Source: Nitrospiraceae bacterium
GTDB lineage: Bacteria; Nitrospirota; Nitrospiria; Nitrospirales; Nitrospiraceae
Length of the DNA: 60,875 nucleotides
Reading direction: 5' to 3'
Assembly (NCBI GenBank): GCA_035623075.1
Contig: DASPUC010000004.1
Span: 1-60,875 of the forward strand
Position numbers and translations under genes: made by a program. Shown in pieces: positions 44,822 to 54,600 of this stretch (position 1 is its first letter; each line of letters opens with the position of its first letter). The notes under the pieces were generated by a model that was not told the origin of the DNA, made no database searches, and saw nothing but the letters and a program-made list of their open reading frames with translations.

Positions 44822-45088
44822 TTAAAGATTGAACGGTTGTGGTTTGGAGAAGTCTCTCGACAGTACAATCTCAATTTCATCAATGGGAGACTTGCCTCGA
44901 TTGCGGATGTGGGCATTCCAACCCGGATGTTGGCGCAGTGACGCAAAGAGGGCCTTGATGACATCCGGTTTCACTCGCGATTCCCAATCGCGAGTCCAAA
45001 CCATGTGATCTTCGTCGCCCTCGTATTCATCGGGGAACGCAGCTTCCAAACTGAAGTGAAGAGTGAAAGTTTTTTCTTCCTGATACAT
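44822..45088 (-). CDS. Small hypothetical protein
   Basis: 88 residues from ATG 45088, preceded by GAGGAG. Contains an acidic stretch (DEYEGDEDHMVW) and a C-terminal strand (DEIEIVLSRDF). Soluble. Its stop is 2 nt before the hemW start, so it is first in that operon. Unknown. Confidence 0.5.
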   Translation of the reverse strand: MYQEEKTFTLHFSLEAAFPDEYEGDEDHMVWTRDWESRVKPDVIKALFASLRQHPGWNAHIRNRGKSPIDEIEIVLSRDFSKPQPFNL

Positions 45089-45105
45089 GACTCCTCGACG
45101 GGGCG

Positions 45106-45135
45106 TTGCGCCAACCTCAGCCGCAACCCTATAAT
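45106..45135 (+). promoter_or_regulatory. Promoter of the FmdB-like gene
   Basis: TTGCGC (45106-45111), 18-nt spacer and perfect TATAAT (45130-45135), with about 20 nt of leader carrying AAGGAGAG before ATG 45160. Confidence 0.55.
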
Positions 45136-45159
45136 ATGGCATCACGAAGGAGAGTTGCG

Positions 45160-45384
45160 ATGCCTATCTTCGAATATGTCTGTCAGGATTGCAATCATCG
45201 ATTCGAATTACTGGTACAAGGCTCGACGATCGTGGCCTGTCCGCAGTGTAAGGCGACTACGGTCGCGAAACAATTCTCTGCTTTCGGGGTCGGAGCCACG
45301 ACAAGTTGGGCCACGTCGAGCGGACCCGGTTCCTGTGGGACCTGCGGGGACCCTCGCGGGCCAGGTTCGTGCTCCATGAATTGA
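45160..45384 (+). CDS. FmdB-family zinc-ribbon protein
   Basis: 74 residues. MPIFEYVCQDCNHRFELLV and CPQC give the two CxxC pairs of the FmdB zinc ribbon. The C-terminus has a Gly/Ser-rich tail with two more Cys pairs (CGTCGDPRGPGSC). Putative regulatory family, role unknown. ATG 45160 follows AAGGAGAG. Confidence 0.85.
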   Translation: MPIFEYVCQDCNHRFELLVQGSTIVACPQCKATTVAKQFSAFGVGATTSWATSSGPGSCGTCGDPRGPGSCSMN

Positions 45385-45387
45385 AGG

Positions 45388-45711
45388 ATGATGGAGCCAG
45401 GCGAACAAGCTCTCCAGCGTGCGATCAGTGCTATCTCACAGTCGGATCCTCTGATCAAATTGCTCGAGCAGGTGAGGATGGGTCGGATGCAGCGTTCCGA
45501 TGCAGGCCTCCGCGCCATTGCAATCGCGTGGTTGGGCACGTATCAAAAAGTCATCGAAGCAGGCGCGCTGTCGCGGCAAGCTCTTCGGAGGCTCGATCCC
45601 ACACCTCGGCTGACAGTTCTTATTGAAGAGGGAATGCTTCCCAGCGATCATCATGCTGTGACAGCGCTCCGTTCTAGTTTTGAATCCGCCCTTCAACGTG
45701 CCGCCGAATGA
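45388..45711 (+). CDS. Hypothetical helical protein
   Basis: 107 residues, helical, soluble. It begins 3 nt after the FmdB stop; ATG 45391 is as likely as 45388. Probably same transcript as the FmdB gene. I recognise no family. Confidence 0.5.
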   Translation: MMEPGEQALQRAISAISQSDPLIKLLEQVRMGRMQRSDAGLRAIAIAWLGTYQKVIEAGALSRQALRRLDPTPRLTVLIEEGMLPSDHHAVTALRSSFESALQRAAE

Positions 45712-45721
45712 TGGCACAGCC

Positions 45722-46414
45722 GTGAAGACTCTGGTCCTCGGAGTTCTGGCGATTGTTTCTACGAGCGTGGCCATCGCGTGGGGACAGGAAGTCGCGACGA
45801 CGCTGCCGCTTCTGGTGAGCAAGGCGACAGATCTCCGCACCATTCTTCCTCCTGACACGCATCTTCTTATCGAAACATCGGCGATCGAGCAATTTTTGGT
45901 CGAGCTCGATGGAACTCCGCCAGCGTGGGCAACAGTGTACGGGCACGGGCACCATGACCCGGGCCACGATGATCGCTTATTCAATCTGAATCGAGAACGG
46001 GATGGGTTGAGAGAGGGGAAGCCTGCGTTGCAATGGTCTATAGCATTTGTGTGGCCAGGTGCACTGTCTCATTATGAGTTGGCAAGCGGGGGGTTCAGCG
46101 TCGCCGTTGGTCCCAAGTTTAACCCCACGCGCTGGGGAATGGTCCGGTTCAAGCCGGAAGATCTGCCGGGCAACCTTCTGGCGGTTCCGGATCCAAGGAC
46201 GCGGGACATGTTATTGCGAGATTTGGAGACCAAACAGGCCATCGACATCACTGTAGTCATGACGGGTCGGCTTATCCCTCAAGAGTCGATCGTATACGAC
46301 TTTTCCCACGACGAAGAAGGTCTCGGGCTCATCATGCCGGTGGTGCGGATTGAGAGAATTGACTATTTGCTGGAAAGAGGAATTGGTGAGGGTGCCAGCC
46401 GTTCAACGAAGTGA
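45722..46414 (+). CDS. Hypothetical secreted protein
   Basis: 230 residues. Signal peptide VKTLVLGVLAIVSTSVAIAWGQ from GTG 45722. The mature part has a His/Asp-rich stretch (YGHGHHDPGHDDR, about residues 79-91) that could bind metal. The frame is open from TTG 45680, but the signal peptide argues for 45722. Downstream of, and close to, the preceding gene. Confidence 0.5.
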   Translation: MKTLVLGVLAIVSTSVAIAWGQEVATTLPLLVSKATDLRTILPPDTHLLIETSAIEQFLVELDGTPPAWATVYGHGHHDPGHDDRLFNLNRERDGLREGKPALQWSIAFVWPGALSHYELASGGFSVAVGPKFNPTRWGMVRFKPEDLPGNLLAVPDPRTRDMLLRDLETKQAIDITVVMTGRLIPQESIVYDFSHDEEGLGLIMPVVRIERIDYLLERGIGEGASRSTK

Positions 46415-46536
46415 CCGGTGTTGCGCGGAAGACAAGCAGTGAGCTTACGTATGGTAAGTGAAGCACTCATCCACGCGCGGGAAGGACTATGTGAAACGCT
46501 CGTACGCCAGAGTACGGGAATTCGTTCTGTCAACCT

Positions 46537-46866
46537 TCAGTAGTGTTCAACTCGTCCTGGCTCACCCTCAAATTGACCTGTGCAGTAGTACCCATCTCCT
46601 TTAACACGCCGGATTGCAGCGAGTAATGAGTTTGGGTGAACCTTTCCGGCTATCATGGTCACGTACACATGCCCTCGCATCGTTTGGAAATCTACTTCCG
46701 TAACGCCTGGAACATGTTTCAATTCCTTCTCAAGGTCCATCTGATAAAACCCGCAGTACTTTCCGCCGAGTCTGATATTTACCGTCTGCTGCGCCGCTTC
46801 GGTTGCGCCAGAAAAAATAACCGCCCCGAGAGCGACAAGAAAGGCAAGATTCAACCAGTGTTTCAT
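46537..46866 (-). CDS. Small secreted protein with HMA-like fold
   Basis: 109 residues, signal peptide ending SGATEA. The rest has the spacing of a heavy-metal-associated domain (VNIRLGGKYCGFYQMDLEKE, VPGVTEVDFQTMRGHVYV), but the CxxC loop is KYCGFY, with one Cys; a second Cys is in GYYCTG. Metal binding is therefore uncertain. Strong ribosome site GGGAGGAGG before ATG 46866. Confidence 0.6.
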   Translation of the reverse strand: MKHWLNLAFLVALGAVIFSGATEAAQQTVNIRLGGKYCGFYQMDLEKELKHVPGVTEVDFQTMRGHVYVTMIAGKVHPNSLLAAIRRVKGDGYYCTGQFEGEPGRVEHY

Positions 46867-47196
46867 AACGACCTCCTCCCGCTGAGTCCACGCCTGTGCT
46901 GAGCCGCGCGGAGTCCTAACCTCCTAAGTAAAAAATTTACCACGTTTTCAGTATTTGTCTTGCCAACGGCCTTCAGGAATCGAGGAGGTATTCGCTGCGA
47001 TGCTTGACCTATAACTTATTGCTGTAGCAGAGTTTTTTCGGATGAGCGGTCTGTGCGCATCCGCTCTATTGTGTTTGTGGTGCAGGCAGAATATCCCGTA
47101 TTCTGGAAAAAGGAGCCACATGACTCTTTTCCTCGGAGCATGGGGTAGCTTCGAATATATAGGAGCTTGTGTGCGATCAGCCGGCAGCGTCCAGCT
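46867..47196. other. Gene-free stretch with a hairpin
   Basis: No gene that I can support. The left end is the leader of the HMA-like gene. At 47039-47063 CGGATGAGCG...GCGCATCCG folds as a short hairpin preceded by six T on the plus strand. That is the wrong side for a plus-strand terminator and gives A, not T, after it on the minus strand. Confidence 0.5.
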
Positions 47197-48078
47197 TCAA
47201 AATGCATCATTCGCGCAGCGAAATCCTGTTCCGCTGGGGCGACTGTCCATCGTACCCCAGTCACGGTCGGTCGTGCGCAGGCTCACTGCTGGTTTCAGCC
47301 ACGATCCGCCACGCATGGATTTAATGGCGCCGCGTTCCGGACCGAGTGGATCAGAGAGGGGAGCCGATCGATAGTAATTAGGGTCATACCAGTCCTGTAC
47401 CCATTCGGCAACGTTGCCAGCCATGTCGTAGAGGCCGTACGGACTGAGACTTTGAGGGAAACTGCCGACAGGCATTGTTAGTACTTCCCCCTTGATGCCT
47501 TTTTCCTTGGCCAGCCTCGCGCCTTCGCCCCTGATCCAGAAGGCTTCCCAATCAGCGCCGCTGTTGAATTCAACCGTGCGTTCCGCCCAGTAACTGGCGC
47601 TATTGGCTTTCGCGAAGTCCCAATCGTTTCCCCAGGGATAACGCCGTGCGTCAGTTCCACGTGCCGCTTTTTCCCATTCCGCTTCCGTCGGCAGACGTTT
47701 CCCCGCCCAATGGCAATAGGCAACGGCATCATTCCAACTCACGTTGACGACTGGATGGCGCTCAATCCCCGCCATTGAAGTCGCGTTGCTCCAGAGTGTC
47801 GAGGATGGATTGGCATTCTCAGGAGTGCGGTGGCCCGTCGATTTGACGAACAAATGGTAAGCTTCATTGGTAATTTCATGTCGATCGATGAAAAAACTGC
47901 TCAGATACACACGACGCTGCGGCTGTTCATCGGGAAGGTTATCAGTACCAGCAGGAGATCCCATGAAGAATTCCCCTGCGGGAACCAAGGCCATGTCGTC
48001 GGGTATGTCCGAACTAATTGCCTGCTGATGGCTGATGATTACGAAGAGTGTCAGCGTGCCGAGGATGCGGCATATCAT
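47197..48078 (-). CDS. SUMF1/FGE-fold secreted protein lacking the catalytic cysteines
   Basis: 293 residues. Signal peptide (about 1-22), then the formylglycine-enzyme fold: MALVPAGEFFMGSP, IDRHEITNEAYHLF, VVNVSWNDAVAYCHWAGKRL, PTEAEWEKAARG and RGGSWLKP...GFRCAND. The C-terminal half does not show the paired active-site Cys of true FGE, so it is more like the many non-FGE members (EgtB, PvdO types). Starts within the stop of the upstream gene. Confidence 0.82.
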   Translation of the reverse strand: MICRILGTLTLFVIISHQQAISSDIPDDMALVPAGEFFMGSPAGTDNLPDEQPQRRVYLSSFFIDRHEITNEAYHLFVKSTGHRTPENANPSSTLWSNATSMAGIERHPVVNVSWNDAVAYCHWAGKRLPTEAEWEKAARGTDARRYPWGNDWDFAKANSASYWAERTVEFNSGADWEAFWIRGEGARLAKEKGIKGEVLTMPVGSFPQSLSPYGLYDMAGNVAEWVQDWYDPNYYRSAPLSDPLGPERGAIKSMRGGSWLKPAVSLRTTDRDWGTMDSRPSGTGFRCANDAF

Positions 48079-48827
48079 CAGGGCTTCTTAAGTCCGCAGG
48101 CGATGGCGACGGCGTCGCGATAGGCCAGCCAAAGCTTCAAACTTTTCTTGAGGCAACGGAGGACTGCCTGTTGCCGGCCGCGGGCTGTGGATTGGCCTAC
48201 CACCATGTTGTACGCATCATGCCGATGCCCAGCTTCGACCATTTGATGGGAGCGGATGAGATCCATATGATCTGGTGAAAGGCCATGGAATTGCACGAGA
48301 GGATGATGTTGGACTGTGGATTCAATTTCTTCAGTGGTTTTCGGTTTGGACGGCTCAAGGATCTCCTGCCGGTCTTTTACGCTGCCTTCAACAAAAATTG
48401 TGAGCGCTGCGGCGCCGATTACCCAGTCCCTGTGGCTCGATACACGGTCGAGCCAAGCGCGGTAGGCGCGACTTGCCGGCAACAAACGGATCGCGTTAAA
48501 GGAGTCGGCCTGAAAGCCCAATCCCTCCATCATGGATAAAAACAGCTCCGGGTGTGACTTGCCGAGCGATAACCCGCCGGTGTCTTCCTCGTAAATGTTT
48601 TCCGCCAACATGCGACGCACGGAGGCCGGAGGGTTGCGCCCGTGAATCCGCGCGAGAAAGACGGGGAAATCACGGACATAGACTGCATATTCTTGCTGAA
48701 AATGGACACGGAGTTGGAGCGTATCCAATTTCCCGCTGGCGAAGGCAGGCCATGCCCAATGGTGTTTGCAGTCCATGATGCGCAGGATTTCCTCTTGAAA
48801 ATGATTTTTAGTCAAAGGACGCGTCAT
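48078..48827 (-). CDS. Heme-oxygenase-like iron protein (CADD/PqqC-like)
   Basis: 249 residues, helical. Candidate metal ligands in the order seen in CADD-type proteins: Glu in ENIYEEDTGG, His in SHPELF, Glu in FVEGS, and His/Glu/Asp in HQMVEAGHRHDAYNMV. Relatives include Chlamydia CADD, which makes p-aminobenzoate from its own Tyr. Whether this one does is unknown. It overlaps the SUMF1-like gene by one base. Confidence 0.75.
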   Translation of the reverse strand: MTRPLTKNHFQEEILRIMDCKHHWAWPAFASGKLDTLQLRVHFQQEYAVYVRDFPVFLARIHGRNPPASVRRMLAENIYEEDTGGLSLGKSHPELFLSMMEGLGFQADSFNAIRLLPASRAYRAWLDRVSSHRDWVIGAAALTIFVEGSVKDRQEILEPSKPKTTEEIESTVQHHPLVQFHGLSPDHMDLIRSHQMVEAGHRHDAYNMVVGQSTARGRQQAVLRCLKKSLKLWLAYRDAVAIACGLKKP

Positions 48828-48886
48828 CGTCTCTTGCCTTCCCTCATGAGAGCCAGCTACACTTTTGTCGTCGTGAGCGTGATGGT

Positions 48887-49171
48887 ATGAATCAGATTAC
48901 TGTGCAAAACCCCGACGAGATTCTTTCTCTGTTGGCCGATGTTTCATTGCGTGGGGACGGGTTTACGTCCGAATGCCTGATGGACTACGTGCTCGATGAG
49001 GGTTTCACAGAGCCCATCTATCTGAATGCCAGCGGAGAAGATCCCTTCGCCTATTATAAGGGTCAGCCGAATGCCTGGGCGGTCTATCAAGTTCGAGAAT
49101 GGAAACGGGTACTCACGATTTCAGGAGGCCCCGGCAAACAACGTCGTGTTCAAATTACGGAGACTCCTTGA
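48887..49171 (+). CDS. Small hypothetical protein
   Basis: 94 residues, soluble, alpha+beta. Sequence such as ECLMDYVLDEGFTEPIYLN and KRVLTISGGPGKQRR. No ribosome site better than weak GTGAG. Followed about 90 nt later by the DUF2007 gene. I recognise no family. Confidence 0.45.
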   Translation: MNQITVQNPDEILSLLADVSLRGDGFTSECLMDYVLDEGFTEPIYLNASGEDPFAYYKGQPNAWAVYQVREWKRVLTISGGPGKQRRVQITETP

Positions 49172-49261
49172 TCGTCGATCAGTGTATGTGTCGAGGCGAA
49201 AAATTGCAACGAAATCGCGAGCTCTTGCTCCCGATGTATCGATGATAAAGGAAAGCAATCG

Positions 49262-49498
49262 ATGTCGATGATTCGTTTGACGGAGCCTCATAGCTTGGGA
49301 GAGCTGGCCATCGTCAAGAGCTTACTGGAGAGCAATGGAATTCCGTATATCGTACACCATGAACATGTCAGCAGTTTATATCCCGGTATTCCCTTTCTAG
49401 GTACCATGGTCATGGTCGACCCCGTCGATCTGTCACGTGCAGAATTATTGTTGAGTCGGCTGCGATTGGAAGTGCGAGATGTGTCCAGCCAGGCCTAG
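49262..49498 (+). CDS. DUF2007-family protein
   Basis: 78 residues. The pattern LGELAIVKSLLESNGIPYIV then VMVDPVDLSRAELLLSRLR matches DUF2007, a small ferredoxin-like domain annotated as putative signal transduction. AAAGGAAAG precedes ATG 49262. Role unknown. Confidence 0.75.
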   Translation: MSMIRLTEPHSLGELAIVKSLLESNGIPYIVHHEHVSSLYPGIPFLGTMVMVDPVDLSRAELLLSRLRLEVRDVSSQA

Positions 49499-49504
49499 GG
49501 CGGC

Positions 49505-49930
49505 CTAGCTTTGCGGCCGTGGGGTATGCGGGTTGGGGGGAGCTTGAGCCGGAAGGCGTTCCCCCGATCCTTGGAACCAACCGCCGACGAGCGTACCTTC
49601 CTCAAAGTACAGATAGCGGTGTTTCACTACCGAAGTGTTTTCCCAATCTTCAAAGATCCATTCCTCTCGACGGATACCGTCTTTCGTGAAGGTGGTATTG
49701 ATGGTTTGAGGTCCTCCCCAGGCCTGTAATACTTGTTCTTTCGACATCCCGACCATGACCCGATGTTCTGCGATATGTTTTTGGAAGTTTGGATCGCGCA
49801 GTTGGGCAACAAGCGGCCATACAACCATGAGGAGTACGAAGACCCCGAGTCCTGCATAAATTGTGAGGCGAACAGGCCGCTGGCGGAGGAAGGGGGTCGG
49901 TTCGAGGGTGGCAGGGGTCGTTGCATCCAT
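49505..49930 (-). CDS. Membrane-anchored SmpA/OmlA-like protein
   Basis: 141 residues. One transmembrane segment (LTIYAGLGVFVLLMVVWPLV), then MVGMSKEQVLQAWGGPQTIN, which is the SmpA/OmlA pattern, and a Pro-rich C-terminus. The frame is open from 49981; ATG 49930 is chosen as it leaves a short cytoplasmic tail. Convergent with the DUF2007 gene. Confidence 0.55.
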   Translation of the reverse strand: MDATTPATLEPTPFLRQRPVRLTIYAGLGVFVLLMVVWPLVAQLRDPNFQKHIAEHRVMVGMSKEQVLQAWGGPQTINTTFTKDGIRREEWIFEDWENTSVVKHRYLYFEEGTLVGGWFQGSGERLPAQAPPNPHTPRPQS

Positions 49931-50058
49931 ATGGTGATTTCTGCGGGTGCTTAAACGGCAGTCAGATTCAGTCTGACGCATGCTAGCAACGGTGCTCGAG
50001 AGGAGTCAAGGACGAGAGCAGGTTTCCATCTATAAATCATGGAGATAAGAGTGAGGGC

Positions 50059-50064
50059 TATACT
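50059..50064 (+). promoter_or_regulatory. -10 box with near-leaderless start
   Basis: TATACT lies 9 nt before ATG 50074, and no ribosome site is present. The -35 region has no good match. Confidence 0.35.
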
Positions 50065-50073
50065 TAGTCTATT

Positions 50074-50658
50074 ATGGCGATGATTGACGAATATTCGATG
50101 CGGGCAAGGGCATATCTCACCGTTCCCATGCTGTGCCTGGTGGGAATTCTGCTCTTAGGATGGTTGCTTCTTGGGTTTGTTCATGAAGCCTATGTGACGG
50201 CCATCTATTCCTACGTGGATGAGCAGGGCATGGCTGTCATGACGGACAACTTCAATAGCATTCCGGAGCGATACCGATCCAAAGTGAAGATCACGGAAAC
50301 GTCGCCATCTTCTCATTCGACAGGCTCGCCGCTGGCGAATCTCCACAACTCCTTTACCCATTTGTCGAAAGATATGTTGAAGGGCATGAATGGACTGATA
50401 CCGGACATTCCGGGCATGACGAACTATCAGTCGCAGATCCTGACCTATGCGGGGCTGATGGCGCTCGTGTGCGTTATCGCCATGTATATGAGTCGTGGCC
50501 AAGTCACGAAATTTCTTGCGCTTTGGTGTTTGGTCTTGTTAGGGCTCGCTACCCCGGTTTTGTTATACGTTTCCAAGGATGGTCCTGTCGAGGTCCTGAA
50601 GGGTAAGGCGGGAGAAATCCAAGAGAAACAACAAGACCGGCTGAAGTACGCTCAGTAA
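50074..50658 (+). CDS. Hypothetical membrane protein with DUF4124-like segment
   Basis: 194 residues. Helix at about 14-36, then a periplasmic part with IYSYVDEQGMAVMTDNFNSI, which resembles DUF4124, and two more helices (LTYAGLMALVCVIAMYM, FLALWCLVLLGLATPVLL) before a charged C-terminus. Start ATG 50074 or 50080. Confidence 0.5.
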   Translation: MAMIDEYSMRARAYLTVPMLCLVGILLLGWLLLGFVHEAYVTAIYSYVDEQGMAVMTDNFNSIPERYRSKVKITETSPSSHSTGSPLANLHNSFTHLSKDMLKGMNGLIPDIPGMTNYQSQILTYAGLMALVCVIAMYMSRGQVTKFLALWCLVLLGLATPVLLYVSKDGPVEVLKGKAGEIQEKQQDRLKYAQ

Positions 50659-50700
50659 TTTCCTTTCTTCTATTCTCTCTCCTAATTCAATCCGTGAGGG

Positions 50701-51522
50701 TTAATCCGCATAGCTTGGGACAGGAATTTTCTTTGTCTTTGGAGGCGGGGGAGTCAGCTGTTGTTGAGCGAATTCTTTGGAGTATGGGTTCAGGATGGGG
50801 TCATGAGTGAGACGCTGGCGCTGTTTCACGAGGTCGACGCTCTGGGTGCTGATTTCAATCCGATCGACTGGCGCTTTGGTAGTCAGAGGATCGGGAAGCC
50901 CCTGGAGCGAAAATAGCTGGTAGGCGAGCGACCAGTTGAGAGAGTCCTTCCCTTTCTCCTTCACTATAAACCGGGCGTCTGCTGACGGGTTGCCTTTGAA
51001 CAGGAGAACCCAAATGTTTGAACGAAAGGCGGGAGTACGGGAATCTTCCGACGGCTTGAACTCAGGGACAAGCGAGGGAACTTGCCCCATCGGAACCGGA
51101 GGTGTGAACTCAATATCCACGAGACGAACATACAGGGTACGGTTCTCGTTTTGGTCGTTGGGATCCACGGCATAGCTGAAGGAATACCGGATATCGATTC
51201 CCTCTCGTTTGAACGTGTATACATCTTCGCCATTCTCGGGCGAGACCATTTGCCGAAAGTATTTTTCCCAATCCGCTATCGAATAGTAAGTGAAGACGCG
51301 CAGCGCGGACTTGCGGTCTCGGACAGCCTGCGGTTTACCGAGCTTCTCATGCAGTTCTTGTTGAGTGAGCCCAAGAAAGCCGTCCTCAAAATAGGGTGCC
51401 GCCTGAAGGCAAAACGGAGCACTCCAACTACGCACAATGAACAGAAAAAGAATAATTGGCAGACAGTTGATGGGTGAAGTTGGACGCAGGAGCAAGGCTT
51501 CTCTCCAGCAGGTGCTGGCCAT
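50701..51522 (-). CDS. Hypothetical secreted protein with SmpA-like N-terminus
   Basis: 273 residues from ATG 51522, with a hydrophobic segment at about 17-40. Then GLTQQELHEKLGKPQAVRDR, a pattern like SmpA/OmlA, and later a beta-rich domain ending in a Pro/Lys tail (PPPPKTKKIPVPSYAD). The frame is open from TTG 51549. Divergent from metH. Confidence 0.5.
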   Translation of the reverse strand: MASTCWREALLLRPTSPINCLPIILFLFIVRSWSAPFCLQAAPYFEDGFLGLTQQELHEKLGKPQAVRDRKSALRVFTYYSIADWEKYFRQMVSPENGEDVYTFKREGIDIRYSFSYAVDPNDQNENRTLYVRLVDIEFTPPVPMGQVPSLVPEFKPSEDSRTPAFRSNIWVLLFKGNPSADARFIVKEKGKDSLNWSLAYQLFSLQGLPDPLTTKAPVDRIEISTQSVDLVKQRQRLTHDPILNPYSKEFAQQQLTPPPPKTKKIPVPSYAD

Positions 51523-51624
51523 CGTATCGGCGAGAAAAGGGCATGTCAAGGTGGAAGCCCCGCTCTTGCTTGCTGGTCACGAATCCTTCCAGTATCATGA
51601 CGCTACCCGGAACAGGGAGAAATC

Positions 51625-54600
51625 ATGGCGGAAACTAAGTCAAAGGCATCATTGCTCGATGCTCTCCTGAAAGCTCGGATTCTGATCCTCGATGGCGCGA
51701 TGGGGACCATGATCCAGCAGCGGAGGCTGGAGGAGGCCGCGTTTCGGGGCGAGCAGTTTAAGGATTGGAAGAAGGACCTCAAGGGCCACAATGATCTCTT
51801 GAACCTCACCCAGCCGGAGATCGTCCAGGACATCCATCGCCAGTATCTTGAAGCCGGCGCCGATATCGTTGAAACCAACACGTTCAATTCACAATCCATC
51901 TCGTTGGCCGACTATCACATGGAATCGTTCGCCTATGACTTGGCCAAAGCCGGAGCCGAGTGTGCGAGGAGAGCTGTAGCACAGGTTTGTGCTGCACAGC
52001 CAGGGCGACAATGTTTCGTCGCCGGAGCTATTGGACCCACTACAAAAACATCGTCGATCTCGACCGACGTCAATAACCCGGCAGCCCGTGGCACCACGTA
52101 CGACGAGCTGGTGAGCGCCTATATCGAGCAAGTCCGCGGCCTCGTCGACGGTGGTGTCGATATCCTGCTCGTGGAAACCATTTTCGATACGCTTAACGCC
52201 AAAGCCGCGTTCTTCGCCATTGAGCGGTTCTTCGACGAGCGGAAGCTGCGGTTACCTGTAATGGCGTCAGTGACGTTTATTCAGGCTGGCAGCAATCGTG
52301 GGGTGACAGGACAAACAGTCGAGGCCTTTTGGAATTCGATCTCCCATGTCCCGTTACTGAGTGTCGGCATCAATTGTGCGCTGGGGCCGAAAGAGATGCG
52401 TCCCCTTATCGAGGAATTATCCCAGATTGCCCCCATCTATATGAGCAGCCATCCGAATGCCGGACTCCCGAATCCGTTGTTGCCGACCGGATTTCCGGAA
52501 ACGCCGGACACGTTTTCCCCGCAACTCAAGGAATGGGCGAAGAACGGGTGGTTGAATATCGTCGGGGGATGCTGTGGAACGACACCGGCCCACATCAAGT
52601 TGATCGCAGAAGCCGTACAGGGGTTGCCTCCTAGAATTCCACCGTCGGTTGAGCCCTATACGCGCTTGAGCGGCCTCGAAGCCCTCACGATCCGGCCGGA
52701 ATCGAACTTCGTCAATATCGGCGAACGAACCAACGTGACCGGATCGCCCGCCTTTGCCAAATTGATCTTGAGCGGCGACTATGACGGCGCACTTTCGGTG
52801 GCTCGGCAACAGGTGGAGGGTGGGGCTCAGATCATCGACGTCAACATGGACGAGGGCCTTCTGGACTCGAGGGCGGCGATGGAGAAATTCCTTCGGCTCG
52901 TGGGGTCAGAGCCCGATATCTCTCGTGTGCCTGTGATGGTCGATAGTTCGAAGTGGGAGATTCTTGAGACCGGCTTGAAGAACCTTCAGGGCAAGGCGGT
53001 GGTCAATAGCATCAGCTTGAAGGAAGGGGAAGCAAAGTTTATCGAGCAGGCGACTTTGATCCGACGATACGGCGCGGCCATGGTCGTCATGGCATTCGAT
53101 GAGCGGGGTCAGGCGGACACCCTTGAACGAAAGATGGACATCTGTTCGCGCTCCTACAAGATTCTCACCGAGCGTGTGGGGGTTCCACCGCAAGACATCA
53201 TCTTCGACCCGAACGTGCTGACCGTTGCGACGGGGATCGAGGAGCACAATAGTTACGCGGTGAACTTCATCGAAGCCACGCGATGGATCAAGCAGCACCT
53301 TCCCTTGGCACGGGTAAGCGGCGGCATCAGCAATATCTCCTTTTCCTTCCGGGGCAACAACGTGGTTCGGGAAGCCATGCACGCGGCCTTTCTTTATCAT
53401 GCGATCAAGGCCGGCCTGGATATGGGGATCGTCAATGCTGGTCAGTTAGCAGTGTATGAGGAGATTCCCAAAGATCAGCTCGCGCTCGTCGAAGACGTCC
53501 TGCTCGACCGTCGCCCAGATGCAACGGAACGTCTCGTGGCGTTTGCGGAAACGGTTAAGCAGAAGGGAAAAGCGGCGATTAAAGACGACGAATGGAGAAC
53601 CGGATCGATCGAGGAACGATTGGCTCACGCGCTGGTCAAAGGCATCGCGGATTATATCGATCAAGACGTCGAGGAAGCTCGCCGGAAATATGCGAAGCCT
53701 CTTGAAATCATCGAGGGGCCGCTGATGGCGGGGATGAATGTCGTCGGTGACTTGTTCGGATCCGGAAAACTGTTCTTGCCACAGGTGGTGAAAAGCGCCC
53801 GGGTCATGAAGAAAGCCGTGGCCTATCTCCTGCCGTTCATGGAGGAGGAGAAGCAGAAGGTAGGCGGCGCCAAGTCAAATGGCAGGGTGTTGCTGGCGAC
53901 CGTGAAGGGCGATGTCCATGATATCGGCAAGAACATCGTCGGGGTGGTGTTGGGGTGCAACAACTATGAAGTGATAGACCTCGGCGTGATGGTGCCGTGC
54001 GAAAAGATCTTGGCGACGGCTCGGGACCAAAGGGCTGATATCGTCGGCTTGAGCGGTCTCATTACCCCATCGCTCGATGAGATGGTGCATGTTGCCAAAG
54101 AGATGACCCGTGAGGGCTTCACGGTTCCGCTTTTGATCGGCGGCGCCACTACGAGCAAAGCGCATACGGCGGTGAAAATTGCGCCGTCCTACGAGCCGTC
54201 CGTGGTCCATGTCCTGGATGCGTCACGGGCGGTCGGTGTGGTGGGGAGCCTCATGAACCGGGGACAGAAATCCGAATTTGTCAGCCAAGTCCGGATGGAC
54301 TATGAACGTGTGCGTCAGGCGCATCAGGATCGAGCGACGAAGCCGCTCTTACCGATCGGTCGGGCGCGAGCGAATCGTTTTGCATCTGACTGGACTATGA
54401 TTGAGATTCCGGTGCCTTCGTTTTTGGGACTAAAGGTTATCAGCAATCAGCCGCTCAGCGAGTTAGTCGCCTTTATTGATTGGTCTCCGTTCTTTCACAC
54501 GTGGGAATTGAAGGGAAGATTTCCGACAATTTTTGACGATGCGATAGTTGGTCCCAAAGCCAAGGAGCTGCATGACGATGCTCGTCGTTTGCTCGATAGG

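Noticed and set aside
47039-47063. Hairpin beside a six-T run as a terminator
   Set aside because: The T run precedes the hairpin on the plus strand, so neither strand shows stem followed by U.
47120-47374. Plus-strand frame with a good ribosome site (AAAAAGGAG) giving 84 residues
   Set aside because: Most of it is antisense to the well-supported SUMF1-like gene, and the sequence is not protein-like.
51550-51624. Cobalamin or SAM riboswitch before metH
   Set aside because: The leader is only 75 nt and shows no B12-box or SAM-type conserved core.
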